Of a stretch of 64,000 bases of DNA, positions 1-12,939 are shown piece by piece. Origin of the DNA: Owenia fusiformis (Eukaryota > Annelida > Polychaeta > Sabellida > Oweniidae); contig CAIIXF020000010.1 in the NCBI GenBank assembly GCA_903813345.2, positions 27,798,425 through 27,862,424 on the forward strand, read 5' to 3'. The notes beneath the pieces were generated by a model. That model ran no database searches, was not told where the DNA came from, and saw only the letters and a list, made by a program, of their open reading frames with translations. The position numbers and the translations under genes are program-made. How positions within the stretch are numbered: position 1 is the first letter of the stretch; the number at the start of each line of letters is the position of its first letter.

Positions 1-62
1 TAGGCGTTATTTACGCATGTGTAGGCGTTAATTACTCCCGTCAAGGCGTTAATTACGCCACG
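1..62. repeat. Short tandem repeat at window edge (GGCGTTAATTACGC-like)
   Basis: Three imperfect copies of a unit resembling TAGGCGTTAATTACGC occur in the first 62 bases, with a period of about 22-25 bp. The array runs off the left edge, so its full size and whether it belongs to a larger element cannot be seen. Confidence 0.6.
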
Positions 63-534
63 TGACCACGTTTAAAAGGGATACAAGCTACAGTGAAGTT
101 GCAAATGGAACGGGTACTTTATAAATAGACTCTGCATGCAGGGTAGTGTAACGGGTATACTCGTATATTTGGTATCACTTATAATGGGATGCCACGCTTT
201 AATCCAGTTGCGTATCTAATCATGCGAACAGATTTTCACCATGACGCAATCGGATTACGAACATTGACATTTGCTAATAACCATCGAATAAATAAAATAC
301 CATGAAGATTGAACATTTACATAATTGGGTAAAAAGTCACATCGACCATGGCTGGGACACATGGTTTTTACTTTCTATTGCACTTTCTCCCGTCTTTCGA
401 TATTTCTTTCTCCAGTACATTGCGCAATCAAGCAAACAGAATCAATAAGAAATCGATTTGTAATTCCTACTAGGAAATGGTTTAATCTCCGATTATATGA
501 TTTAAGATCAAAGAAAATGGATAAGTATCTCCAA
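63..534. other. Unannotated AT-rich intergenic DNA
   Basis: Open frames here are under 80 codons, overlap on both strands, and show no recognisable domain. No repeat or RNA gene was recognised. Confidence 0.5.
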
Positions 535-1067
535 AAAGGATGGGTATCGATATGGTGAACTGAATTCAACAATATTTTTCTCTCAAACCAATTATTGAAA
601 ACATTCTGTAAAAAACACGATATCTTATGTAATGTTGACTGATTGACAACAATTTAATGCGAAAATTATTTAGAAATATTTTATAACTGCTTTTGTTAGC
701 ATTTTTTTTGTTTTTTTAGTGCAATTGTTTTTGCTCCTTTCTACCAATTCTTGAGAATGAAATAAAATGTCTTTCCGAACATTGTTGCAACAAAATATAT
801 TGAGAGACTTAAACATGTTGTGTTTTTGTCGTTTTGTTCCAATGAGGTTCGGAAAGATGTTTCATTTCACTCTGGAAACAAAACAAGTGTTTGATGTGTT
901 TTCTAAAACAATTTAGATAAAAGTATATACATATTTTTCAAATTATATTGTTACCATTCAAAAGATGACCATTAATTTGACGATGTGTTCATGTTTTAGA
1001 TTTTTTAATCACTGGTTTAAGAGAAACGTGTGTTCAAAAAGTTCACCATATCGATACCACTCCTTTA
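535..1067. mobile_element. Non-autonomous TIR element (MITE-like) with ATCGATATGGTGAACT ends
   Basis: The sequence AAAGGATGGGTATCGATATG and onward at 535-561 is inverted at 1040-1067, about 27 bp with few mismatches around the core GGTATCGATATGGTGAACT. The body is about 530 bp, AT-rich and non-coding. A second inverted repeat lies inside it (755-780 against 847-868). This is the structure of a non-autonomous DNA transposon. I could not define a clear target-site duplication or assign a superfamily. Confidence 0.6.
755..868. repeat. Internal hairpin inside the 535-1067 element
   Basis: The arm GAAATAAAATGTCTTTCCGA at about 759-780 is repeated in inverted orientation at 847-868 as GTTCGGAAAGATGTTTCATT, with a loop of about 66 bp. 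It may be a nested small element or a structural part of the host MITE. Confidence 0.6.
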
Positions 1068-3894
1068 TACTCATTTCTGTATACAATATTAATCAAATAA
1101 ACAAACAACCCGATTGATACTTCTAGAAAACACCAGTTGCTCAGCTAACAAGTACAAAAATCCGAGCAAAATATCCCACAAAACTATTTGAAAGCTCAGA
1201 TTCGTCTTCGTAGGATCTACTGCGCTATCTTCGGACGGTGTATTCTTGGCGACTTATAAATCAGAATGCACATGTCGTATACTTATGAATACCACCATAT
1301 TCTTTGTCATTGCCATCTCAATATGGGAAAAGCTCAGAGGGATTTGGGTGAAAGACCTGGGGTTAATAACCGAGACGGCTGCTATGATACAAGTCAGATA
1401 CACGGGAGCATATGCGTTGAAACATCATAACAATTAATACATTAGGATATACACATTCTGTATTTCTTTATCTTGTTTTATATCTGAAAATGTACTTATT
1501 CTCTAGCATTTGCCGTTTCTGTTTACAGTTAAATATGCTGCAATAACACGGGCAATAACACAAATGGGAGGTGCAGAGTGGCCCCGACAGGTTGAATCAC
1601 TGACTCATCTTATTGAGGTACCTAAGTGCGTATTCTTGTTCAACGAAGTAGATTAATAATTCTCAACCTAAACAATTAGCCTATTAGCGTCTGAAAAGCA
1701 TATTTGCAAGAACTGGGCCAAGGCAAACACAAGGGACTTTTTCCAATTGCAGACGAGTAGAAGGTGTGCCTACGGATCAAGGCCAAAATGCTAAAGAGGT
1801 TTATCCCGTGACATGAAAAAATATCGAGAATTGAAAAAGTTACGAAGTTTGTCCTGGCTACTACGAACTGAAGTTATGACATTTTTACTTATAACCACGT
1901 AGAAGCGAAAACATTTCAAAACCATTCGAATGTTGTTTTGACATTGATAAGTGGTTCATTTACTTTTAATTTATTTTAATTATTGTTGAAGGGATGCTTA
2001 TAAACATAAGGAACATAAGGGAGTTATAAATACGATTGCACTTATGTAAAAATCAAGTAAAAAATCTGCCGATATTACATATAATACTAGAAAAACCATT
2101 AAGTACTACATAGATTAATTAAGGTAGTGTAGGATATAAAAACTTGGTAGAGCAACCCAATGATCTTACACTCCCCTTCATAAGTTTGGCAACCCTAACT
2201 CCCCCATTGGATTACGTGCTGCCTATTCATGTTTGAATTTTCATTTGAATAGTCTGTAAAGAAAATACTACTTTTAGGGCTTGAAATATAAATTGACATC
2301 ATTCCGAATACTTCCAATTTTTCACATTTTTTCAGCAATATCAATAGGTCGGATATTGATGACAAATCTGATGAGGAAGTTTTGAAAATCGACATTCCCA
2401 TGTTAAATAGGTTTGTCGCAAGTCATATGACAGAATATCAAGATCTATCCGAGTTCTCGCAAAAATAAGAGTAATTGAGAAAAACTGATGGGAAAATTTA
2501 GAGACATTGGAAATGAAGTCAAGCTACATATCCACCAAACTGTATATGGAGGGGATTATTATTCTGTTTGTACGTATAGTACCAACAATAAATATCTGAA
2601 AATCAAGCCTAGCAATACTATCCAACATGAATCTACTTGTTGAGATCCGATCAACTTGAGTTCTTCTGAGAAAATGAGGATATCAGCCAGGGTACATTGA
2701 CTTAACGTGGGGTTGACTATTGACTTAACATCAGGATACCATCATGTAATCACAATGGAGATAGATACAAAAAGCTCATTTTCTCGGAAAAACCCAAGTT
2801 GATTGAATATCAACAAGTACATGTGCATTCACGTGGGACAGTGTATTGCTAGAATCCATTTTCAATAAAAAGAATAGGGGTTCTTAAACAGGACATTAAA
2901 GTTTTAGCTCAGGCCTTTTTGAAATTTTTGGTTATACATGTAGTCTATTAGTACTTGAAGCTGGTCTGTCTGTGCGCATTGTAGCATTGCAATATCAATA
3001 TGAACATAACTGATAGTTCCAATTATATGCAGACACTTTTTGACTTACAATGAATGCCTTTTCTATGCTTTTATCTTGTGAAATCGAATTTTGTAAATTA
3101 ATAAAGTTACATTAACCGGTATGGATTTTTATCGGACGTTTAGTAATGGGAATGCCAAACGTTATGCGTTTTGTCTAAAGCCTATTTTGACTAATACATA
3201 TGTTTCGCCTTCGAGTTTATAGCGTTACACAGGACCATTTTAAGCGCAATTCAATTACGGCAAAGCCATTCAACGGAGGAGAGTCGATTTGTTCCGAAAG
3301 GATGTGCATATATCTTCTATTGCAGCGATAACTTTAATTAAAGTTGCAGGGACAAGCGATCTGTTAGATAGAAAAGTGTTAACACTCAATGCCATTGCAT
3401 TATTCTGGAGGGACGATTCAACGGGACAAATACGATTGAGAGCAGTTGCAGGAATACGCGCACCTCAGATTACAACACTCAGCGTGATTAAAAACTCGGA
3501 TTGATTCTGTTTTGCACATTCTTATAAACAAACGAGTAAAAGGAAATAATCAATTGCATATAGAGACACACGTGCATGCGGTGGCATTAAACAGGATCCC
3601 CTCCTTCTGATATTAAAAGGTAAGTCTCGAATTTTTTCATAAAACAAGAGATTCATGCTCGCCTGACGACGTTACTACTGAAATTGATTGTTTGGAGATT
3701 TTGACAAAATTTGCTTATCTTTAATTGGACTTAGCATAAAATATCCTTTTTGGAATGAAAAGTGTATAAATTACATTTATCCGTCAATTTTCCATTTGTT
3801 TCATCATGGACAATCTAGAGAGCGATATTATCTTATATATAAAATAGGTTGATCTTTACTATAATATAGTAACCTTTTTATCCAACGCTAACTT
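1068..3894. other. Unannotated intergenic DNA, 2.8 kb
   Basis: Only short frames (71 codons or fewer) are present, with no recognisable domain, RNA gene or clear repeat. Scattered AT-rich stretches are ordinary for the window. Confidence 0.5.
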
Positions 3895-4008
3895 GTCAGG
3901 TTGGCCGAGTGGTCTAAGGCGCCAGACTCAAGGTAGACCCTTGCCTGATTACAGGTTGAGTGTTCTGGTCCACGAATGTGGGCGTGGGTTCGAATCCCAC
4001 ATCTGACA
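3895..4008 (+). tRNA. tRNA-Leu(CAA), with intron
   Basis: This is a complete nuclear tRNA-Leu gene. The acceptor stem pairs GTCAGGT (3895-3901) with ATCTGAC (4001-4007), followed by discriminator A at 4008. The D arm region is TGGCCGAGTGGTCTAAGGC, the anticodon CAA is at 3929-3931, a long variable arm is present, and the T arm holds GGTTCGAATCC (B box). A 30-nt intron (3933-3962) interrupts the loop one base after the anticodon. It contains TTGAG, which can pair with the CTCAA of the anticodon loop, as is usual for pre-tRNA introns. A TTTT run at 4012-4015 fits Pol III termination. No CCA is encoded. All helices look intact, so it is probably functional. Confidence 0.96.
3933..3962 (+). other. 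tRNA-Leu(CAA) intron
   Basis: This is a 30-nt insertion at the canonical position 37/38. Removing it joins CCAGACTCAAG to TTCTGG and restores a normal seven-base anticodon loop. Its 3' part (TTGAG) is complementary to the anticodon region. Confidence 0.9.
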
Positions 4009-4015
4009 AACTTTT
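4009..4015 (+). terminator. Pol III T-run after tRNA-Leu
   Basis: AAACTTTT follows the tRNA directly. Four T residues within 7 nt of the mature 3' end are a typical RNA polymerase III terminator. Confidence 0.7.
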
Positions 4016-4097
4016 ATGTTTGTGTATCAATTCTTATTACTAGCTAAAGTGGTGTTCTGTCGACCATTTTTACATTAACATCCACTATTGTATGATA

Positions 4098-4677
4098 TTA
4101 AGGTTAAGGTGTGACAATGCCATGCTTGATTTCAAACATTTTTGAACCAAGATAAAAGAGTTCTGTTTTTACCTCCAGTCAATTTAACTCGTAAGTTGCA
4201 TATATCATTTACATGACCAGGATCACAATGTACATCGTCAGAATGCCCCAAACATGATGAACTTTTTCAGCCCTCAGAAAACTTGTCTGAAACAAAAATG
4301 GCGGTCAGTTTTTCATCATTTTTTCTTTTTCTATGAATGACATCAAATCTTCAAAGATTGTATCATTTAGAGCAATATATCGGGCACATTTTCTGAAAAA
4401 TTCAAAAGATTCTGTTCAGTGACCTTTCCTGAGCACCTACTCTTAGCTATATTCAGTCACATTTTCAGAGGGCTGAAAAAGGTATTTCATCATGTTTGGG
4501 GCCAGTTTGACCATACACATTGTGATCCTGGTCATATAAATCGCATGTGGAACTAATTAAACTGACTGGAGGTCAATACAGAACTCTGTTATCTTGGTTC
4601 AAAAAATGTTTGAAATCAAGCATGGTATTGTCACTTCCTGTTTTAGTCATTTCCTGTTAAGTACCACTCCACCTTAA
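4098..4677. mobile_element. Long imperfect foldback element with TTAAGGTG ends
   Basis: The segment at about 4104-4290 reappears inverted at about 4460-4677. Shared blocks include CATGCTTGATTTCAAACATT, the complement pair around CCAGGATCACAATGT, and CCCCAAACATGATGAA. The outer right end reads ACCTTAA and the left starts TTAAGG, so TTAA lies at both borders. The right arm has about 45 bp near its tip that the left arm lacks, so the left tip is shortened. No protein is encoded. TTAA borders suggest a piggyBac-type target or another TTAA-targeting family, but this is not proven. Confidence 0.65.
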
Positions 4678-7539
4678 GAAACAACTAGATCTAGATTTTC
4701 GGCAAATGTCCCTGATGATTTAGGATCCAGAAATGTTCATGCCACAAGGTACAGTCACGGGGATTTCATATTCACGTGTGAAGATTCGTTGAAGTCATTT
4801 ATTTTAAGTTGGAAATATCTCCGACCCGCATCTTTTTTTCATTCCTTCTCATGGGACATTGTCTATGCCTTTTATAGGGCGTTTTATATAGTCAAAATAC
4901 ATTCATAATTTACGTTATGGCAGCTATAAGTCCATTCTTAAAAGTACGATACGTTATTGCATGCTACAGTATCATCATATAAATCAAATAAGCTGTTTAT
5001 TACCCTTGTTTACTGGCCTGCACTAATTAATAATAAGATACAAGGACATCACTTTGTAAGGTCACTCTTGAAGATAATTGCTCAATAGCGGACGCTATCA
5101 AAGACACCAATCCCGGGACACCAATATCTCTAAATAGGAATTGTTTAATCTTACAAACCCGGATCGGAGATTCAATTTCATTTCGATGCACTCTACACGG
5201 AATCAGTTAACCTTATATAAGTTAGTTAGCTAGGTAGACCGGACAACAAGGGGCATCAGGCTAATTAGCTAAAACCTCTATATGGCGGTCCATCATGCGC
5301 GGACAGGTTTAAAAGTAGTCCCAAAAGCCGAACTTGATGTGGGAACTAAGTCAGGTTGTGATCATAGGGTGTGTATTATTTGCGATTGCCTATGCACTTG
5401 GGGTCAGAGCATAGTCTCAGAAATCAACAGAAAACGTTCAGCAAAGTTGTTAATGGGAGCAGGTACCTCTGTTCGACTTTCTTAACAAGAACTAACAGCA
5501 TTATTTGACAGCGATGAAACAACACAGATATGCAACAGTGCAACAGGCCTTTAATGGATATTTGATTGATTCCGATTCTGGTTTTGATGTGTTATTTTTT
5601 TTATATCAGTACCATTTGCATTCGTTTGGCCTCACTTCTTAAAAGAGAGCTTCGGTCTTTAGTGGTGTATAACTAGACTCTACGCACAGGGCACGACTAT
5701 CAGTTGGGGTAAGCTTGCACCAATATATCATTGTAATACTAAACGTTGGAGCAGAACTTTATAAGAGTATGCAACATCTATCAATGCGATAACACGTACT
5801 TTTGAATCTGATATTTTCAGTATTTCATTCATCTCAGATATACCCCGAGTGCCAACCACTCTTAACAATGAATTACTGGAGTATTTCCCAAGTACTTCCC
5901 AAGTATAAAAATTATTTAAAGTTAAATACTTAGTTTTACTTCATTTTACTTAGGTTTAACTTATATTGTCATTTTGAGTTTTTTAATTGCTTAATTATGT
6001 AAATGAGCATTACAACTACTACAGTTAGTATTTCAATTTCTCTCCTTGCATTAGTTAATTCACCATAAATGAATTACTTAAAAATTACTCCAAAATTATT
6101 CCAAAATCATCAAGTCCCAAATCCTCCGCTGTCATTGCCAATGCTAATTTTACGACACTACTGACCAGCCGAATTATTTTCACCGAAACAAATTAAGTCT
6201 GAATATCCCGGGTGAATTGCCCTGTTATCTGATTGGTCGTTTGGTTTGTTTTATCAAATACAAAACGAGACTGATTGACTGACGTCATCGGTTTTTCGTG
6301 TATGTCAGATATTTCAAATTATGTTTCTGACAGTCCAGTTTGTCGTGTATCTACTATTGGTCACACTATGCAATTACGTTATATACATGTATATACGTTT
6401 AACATATCAAATAGTTATTAATTAACAAAGAAAATGGGTGTCATCGATTTCCAAGAGAGTGCCCTAGCATCTTTAATCAAATTAAAATTATAAAGCGGTC
6501 ATCCCAAGCAAGTACAATTCCTGGGGTATTTTCCATTGAAATATTCCATAATAAGTATGTGAAAATCAATCGGATTGAACATTTTGCATATTTGTTGTTC
6601 TGGATAAAAGAGTTTTTAATCGTTAGTTGTATGTGGTAAGTTATTATAGTTGTATATTTAAAAGTATTGTGATATATATATTTGCTTCAACAAAGGTTAT
6701 CTGACAATATATTGTTGTTCTATATTTGAGTCTAATATACAAGACAAATATGAGGCTTCATAGATATATCATCTATAATAAAACTGATGAAATAGATAAT
6801 GTGAAATAGTTCTTGTCAATGGTGCTGAGAAAATGATGTGGTTTGACATTGAAATTCAGAACTTCAAGTCCATGGTTTAACGATGCTAAGTTGATTATAC
6901 GACGATCGAAAATCATTTTTTTTATTAAAATTGCGGAGAATTCATTTGGGAAATTCTTTTTTTGATAGTTCAAACTCTTTCGAAAAAGGTCCAAAGCAAT
7001 ATTTTAGTCTCGAATAATAAAATTTGAAGGTTAAAAATAAATTTCCAAAGCATTGCATCGGGCTTTTAACGACTCTCTCTCTTCTATTTCAGGGGGTTTG
7101 TATCATGGCATCGCGGTCAAACATTGTCCATATTGTTATAGCCTACAGTGCTGTACCAATGATGTCCGGTGAAATTTTGAACATGAGTTTCAAATTAATT
7201 TTTTGTTGTTTACAACTCAAAGAATTCAAGTCTTTTATCTTTCTTTATTGTAAACGTTTGGAAGCGTATAGTGCATCTGTATTTCAAGATTCCATTTGCG
7301 TCAGAACATTTTTTCACAAAGTACAATGATTAATTAATAGTCGTATCGCCGAAGAAAGTGATTCAAGAATTATAGCTTTTTGCAAGTATTGAACTCGTTT
7401 GTAGAGGCGGCGTCGCCGAAGGAGCCTGACATCCAATCGGATGCAGACACGGACTGTTGTTTCATATATTGTAAAATATCAATTGCTATGTTTTTCATTT
7501 TAAAATATTTATATACCTACATATCCAGAGATGTACATT
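4678..7539. other. Unannotated intergenic DNA, 2.9 kb
   Basis: No convincing gene or repeat. A consensus CRE palindrome TGACGTCA at 6280-6287, with an inverted CCAAT box (GATTGGTC) about 55 bp upstream, is promoter-like in composition. Nothing recognisable follows it, so no regulatory call is made. Confidence 0.45.
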
Positions 7540-7900
7540 GTACCCCCAATCCGCACTGTAAAATCACGGTGCCGTATGGTACATTAAGAGTGTGGTACCG
7601 TACAGCACCGTTGGAGTATGGAGTATGGTGTCGTATTTTGTTCACAGTACGTACCGGTGTAAAAGGATAGGTGGTCCTATCAAATTTTGGTCCTACTCTC
7701 TTTTGATTTATACGGTGACCTAATTGCAATTATTTTCCTCATTATTTATACACAGTCAGGGCCAGTAAGGGACGTAAGGAAAGGGGACCATAATTTCTTT
7801 TACACCGGTACCATTTTAGTCTACGGTACCGCACAGTACCATATTTCACTGTACCGTACAGTACCATTGCCAAAACAATACCGTACGGTACTGTTGCAGA
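7540..7900. repeat. Cluster of GGTACCGTAC-type palindromic motifs
   Basis: On both sides of the MITE at 7654-7808 there are many copies of motifs such as GTACCGTACAG, CCGTACGGTACTG and GTGCCGTATGGTAC, in both orientations. The two flanks are roughly inverted relative to each other, so they may be the two arms of an older foldback element into which the MITE inserted. Confidence 0.5.
7654..7808. mobile_element. 155-bp MITE, CCGGTGTAAAA ends, copy 1
   Basis: The termini are CCGGTGTAAAAGG and the inverted TTTTACACCGG. The element is flanked by TA on both sides (7652-7653 and 7809-7810), consistent with a TA target-site duplication. A close relative lies at 22768-22930, sharing blocks such as GGTGACCTAA and GGGGACCATAAT, and both carry a subterminal inverted GGTCC/GGACC pair. 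It is non-coding. TA duplication and size fit a Tc1/mariner-type MITE, but the superfamily is inferred. Confidence 0.75.
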
Positions 7901-8230
7901 TCGGCTGTGTATGCCACTCAAACGTCAGCAGCTTGATATACGTGTCGATATCATATAGATACAAGTATGAATATTAATAGGAGTGGATCTTCGACCTATT
8001 TGAACAACACAAACTAATGTGTAAGGAAACCACAGGATCTTCTTATTGTTTAGTCTCTGTAGTTAATGGAAACATTCATCATTAAACACCTTCAAACACA
8101 TTTGATTTATTGATCTTGAAAAGCACTCATCACTATTTTCTCATCTTCAGCACTATGCGATATGTATCTGTTCACTCCGTGACGTTACTCTGCTAGTACG
8201 CCAGAGGTCTTTAGCCTGCAAACAATTATT
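7901..8230. other. Unannotated intergenic DNA
   Basis: No recognisable gene, RNA or repeat. Confidence 0.45.
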
Positions 8231-8256
8231 AGGAGGCCCTACTGAAAGGGCCTCCT
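8231..8256. repeat. Perfect GC-rich hairpin, AGGAGGCCCT/AGGGCCTCCT
   Basis: The 10-bp arms are perfect with a 6-base loop (ACTGAA), followed by a pyrimidine-rich tract and a 12-G run near 8390-8402. It may be the end of a dispersed element, but a second end was not found in the window. Confidence 0.6.
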
Positions 8257-11200
8257 ATAGCTTTTGTAGCTTTTCTTTCTTTATTTATTCCTTATTTCTT
8301 TATTATTATTCTTTCAAAGCATTTTTCTCCTACTTCCAACTAGCTTTCAACTACCTTCTATATGCTCCTACTAGGAACCTGGGCTGGAATAGGGGGGGGG
8401 GGGTATTTTTTTTATCTAGGTCAAGGTCAAATGTCAAAATCTAGGTCAAATCTAAGTTTTTTAAGTTTCTCAAGTTTTTCCTTATACTTCATTATTTCTT
8501 GTTTAAGCTATAAAACCTACTAGAGATTTCCAGCACTATACACTTCAGGCACACTGAGTCTATTTGCACAAAAATGTTTATAATTGTGGTTCGAGATGTG
8601 CTTTAATGACTCATAAAAGTACGTTTTTTGTCCTTTGTATTGTATTATTTCGTTCCAGGAGGCAGTTAGACAGAGGATGGTACAACACAAAATACTGAAT
8701 TCATAAATGAGAACTATTCTGATCTAATTTCTTTTTTTCGATTGTCAATGGCTTTTACGTGCGTTTCTGCATTACGTTACAAAACATGTAATATAAGAAT
8801 CCAAGGTTGTGTAATAAGCTTAAATACCTTTAATAAGTACTGTTTCCGCAGTTTATGGATACAGCCATTTCGATGATGACCTTACTTGATATCTAATCAT
8901 GGAAAGTGACACGTACACAATGAAGAAACCGATCCATTATATTGGGAATATGATCCGTAATGGATATCTGAAGCAAGACTGATTCTTATATGAGATATGT
9001 CCACTTAACATCAATCTCATAACTTGAAATATTATATCGACTCGAATGCCTTGTTCTGTAATTTTATTTCAAAAGTTAGATGATGCAATTTGCAAACCCT
9101 TTGGACTGATTTGAAAACATACGAATTGAACTGTATTTCACTCTGCTAGCGCATCGTGAAATACCTTCTCGGGAAAAATGTTTTCTGTATTTCACGAAGA
9201 ATCATTGAATAACTTATATCGAATCATGTATGATGAATGAGAATAATTGTATCTTGACATGTTTCTTTTTAAAGGCTTGCTGTTTTGAAAAAAACTTTCA
9301 AATAACATTACGTTATGGATGAACTATGAGTACTGGGTTTTTGATAACTAATAGCCTAGGGCCTTTGGCCCAAGTCTATTAGTTTTAATAAAACCCATTG
9401 CAAATGGTTTATCTAACTTAAACCCCACAGTGACTCTTGTGAAAAGTAAATGGACCATGATCCAATTTTAAGAAAATTTGATTTCTTTTGTATTGAGGTA
9501 AATGTTGAGAGAATTTAATGGGTGAGTATAATTAGTCCAGGTTCAGTGTAACAAGCCAGGTGCAATTTAAAATTTGATTTATTTTGTGTTAACTATTCAA
9601 CGATTCTCCCGATTTGGTGGAAGGTATGATTTTAAAAAACAAATGAAATATTAGCTTCGGTGGTGGAGAATACTTCTTAGTTTAAGATATAGGAAACATT
9701 GTTGTTTGACAAGGAGCCAATTATTGTTTGAGTTCCAATGATTGCCCCATCGTTTTTGTATTTATCTAAGTGATTAGATGTCAACCACCTTGAAACCTTG
9801 CTTACAATTATTTCTTTTTCTAATTGGAGGATTGGATCTATCGATAATCACATTGGTGGAACCTCTGCCCTGTTAACATGGGGTGTCGTTTATATCAAAT
9901 TCCAGGTGTATGGTTGGTTACATATTTTGAGGGGATCTAGATAGGTGTTGAATTTAGGGACTAGGCATTTACACATCTCTCATGTAAAATGATAAATTGA
10001 CATCCTCTTGACTAGCTTGATCACCTTTCACAAAGATGAGATAGCTTGTCTTGATGAGACATATACACATGATAGCACTTTATTATACTTTTTAGTTCAT
10101 CTTCAAACTCATATAAAATTATATCTCAGTATGTCCTTATATCCTTACCCATCAGTCTTGAAAAGCGCTGCTCCATATTACGGAAATAGTATAATTATAA
10201 AGGAAATTAGTTCTGATCAAGACAAGTAGGTTAAAAGTTATGTTAACATGCAAAGAAACATGCCAACTCAACATAACGGTGGCGTTATGACATATTTCTT
10301 GTTGAACATACTGGATACGTTAACATACAAGTACGCCGAAATTAAGCTGCATGATTTTCATGTTCATAAAATCTCACCGATACCAAGTAATATTTCACTA
10401 CAAATGAAGCATATTACTAAATCAAGCGAAACAGATATATTATAGAGTTAACATATTTTACCACAATGCTACCATGTAAGATATGAAACACAATGATATT
10501 CTCTTAATTTCTATGATACACCAAATATTATTCATAAGTACTTTATAAATGAATGTTTTTGCAAAAAGTGAATGTACACATTGGATCATTTGGTAACGTT
10601 TTTGCAGAGCTTCAAAGCAACAAAAGACTTTAGCATGCAATCTCGATATTACCATCCGTTTAAGAAAAATCAAAGAAAAGAAGTTTTTGGAATAGAATGA
10701 CAAAGGAATAATGAAAATGGCAACGCCTCTGTTTTACCATGTCATGAAATACGGGTAAATGTCTCAAATAGAATATATATATGGATGGTATAAATAATAT
10801 GCTGTAAGATAACATCCTTTGTATACACAAAGTTTTATATTACATCAAATCTTTTGAAAATTCGGTTCAGCAAATCATTTACATTTGCCTTACAAATATT
10901 ATACAAGTCTATTACCAATCGGGACTCTTATATTTGTATACCACTTGAGTAAAATGAATTGTTCACGAGGGATTATTTGATTTATTACTAGCTAGATGAA
11001 GATGTTACGCAATCTAGGATTGAGCCATTGCAATGTTGCACCAACTTGAGATCAAGTCATCCCTCAATTATCAAGCTAGACCTCCACCGATGAAACTTTG
11101 TAGTGACTGTTTTGAAAAACCACATTACATCTGCTAATCTAATCAAAAGTAACGAAGGCATGGAGGTCAATGGTAAAAATGACACCCAATCTTGACAGGT

Positions 11201-12939
11201 CAGCGAACGATAAAGCACTTTACTAATTTATACTTAGTTACTACACTACCATATAACCTACTAAGATTTCCAAGATTTTAAGTTTTCAAATGATAAAATC
11301 GTGTATATTCCGGGTGACAGTGACATATGCAAGCTGGCAGCATGAATCCCATTTTACATCTGACAGTAGGCTGATTGATTTAATTGTATAGCTCCACCTT
11401 GGGTGTTAATCTGGTTCCCTGGCTATGCTCTTTGTTAAAAAATCAAAATAGACTTTAGAAATAGTTCAGAGTAATGGACTTGGCGCTAGGGTACCTGGTT
11501 GTTTCTGATTATAAGTACCTGTCCATTCTGAAGCTTTAGATTGGTCAATATGTTTGATTGAAATTATAAAATAAATTATTTTAGAATCTGATAAATTGGC
11601 GATCACTGAATGTTCCTATGTTTTGCCTGTTAAATTCCTGTTACACCATTATCATTATCTATTAAAAAAAATCGGTCTAAAATGATGCTGGTTCTATTTC
11701 TTTTTCATCTGGCAAAATACCAACCTTAAGGGCAGGATGTAAATGCCTACAATCTCTCTCTTTGATGAGTTAGAAAGGCTTGTTAATTTGGGGAAATTAA
11801 ACGGATGCCACATGCCTTAAACATTGCTACAACTTTTCAAAAAAACTACTTTAGGGGACATCGATTTTCATCTCATCTCTTTTAACCCAGAAAATAAAAT
11901 TACAATTGAAAGGGAAACATGGGGAAGTTTTCTGAAAAGTTTGTTTCAAATATTTTACTCTCTATATCCGTTCTAATTATTCAGTTAATTATTTTAAGTA
12001 TATGTCATTCTGACATATTATTTTGAGTACTGCCAATTTATTTCTATGCTACCAAGGTATACAAATATAAACAAACTCGTCTGGGGCAGGCAAGTGAATA
12101 GTGAGTTTAGAAGGAGCAACATATTATATTATCAAAACAAGATTCACAATGGGGATTCCTATTTCAAAATGAACATGGCATTTTCCCATTTGGAATAGTG
12201 TTTTCAAAATATCATTCCCAGGTATTTGGACTACTTATGTGCTTTTAGAGAGTGTTTATGTAACCCATATGTGACGACAGTGTAAACATATAAAAATGAA
12301 TTTCACTGCACGAAAAATTGAGATTAATTTTCAAATCCGAAAGTGTAAATCTCCATTCAAAGGTTTTGATAATAGCACATTTCTTAGTATTCATGTGTTT
12401 TAAACTAGTTGTACCTTCAGTATATCATCCTTGCTGCAAGGGTATTTTACAAGTATTGCTGCAAGGGTATTTTACAAGTATATACATTTATATACATTAT
12501 ATACATTCATATGTATATGAATTTAGGCATAAATGAAGCCCTTTGAAGAAGGATGTCAGTATATATACAGAATATGAAATACATCTTTCTTTAAACATAA
12601 TTCGCTAATATTGTACACTATAACAATGGCAACATTAACAACAATTAGACCCACCCTTGGGGTCAATGTGACCTAGAAATATTCTGGGTCGAATATATCA
12701 TTTCAGATTGTTTTCAATTTACCCAACCGTAATGACATAGTACTTTTGCATATAGATTGGTAGTCGGTAGAGATTTAAGTTAATGTGGAAAGAATAAAGA
12801 ATATTTAAAATATATATATTTAAACGATTAACAGGTAAAACTTAAAAATACAAGAATTACCAGGATAATATAATCCAGAAATGCATTCTAAAAATTAAGG
12901 CACGACATAGCAGTGGTTTCAGTAACTTTTTTTACAAAA
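8257..12939. other. Unannotated intergenic DNA, 4.7 kb
   Basis: No gene recognised. Minor structures: a hairpin with arms at about 9334-9355 and 9375-9398, and a 25-bp direct repeat (GCTGCAAGGGTATTTTACAA) present twice at about 12431-12480. Open frames of 65-81 codons show no domain. Confidence 0.45.

Noticed and set aside
6225-6290. CRE (TGACGTCA) plus inverted CCAAT box as a promoter
   Set aside because: No gene or conserved exon follows, and the same CRE palindrome occurs elsewhere in the window (14258 area, 60596, 61114).
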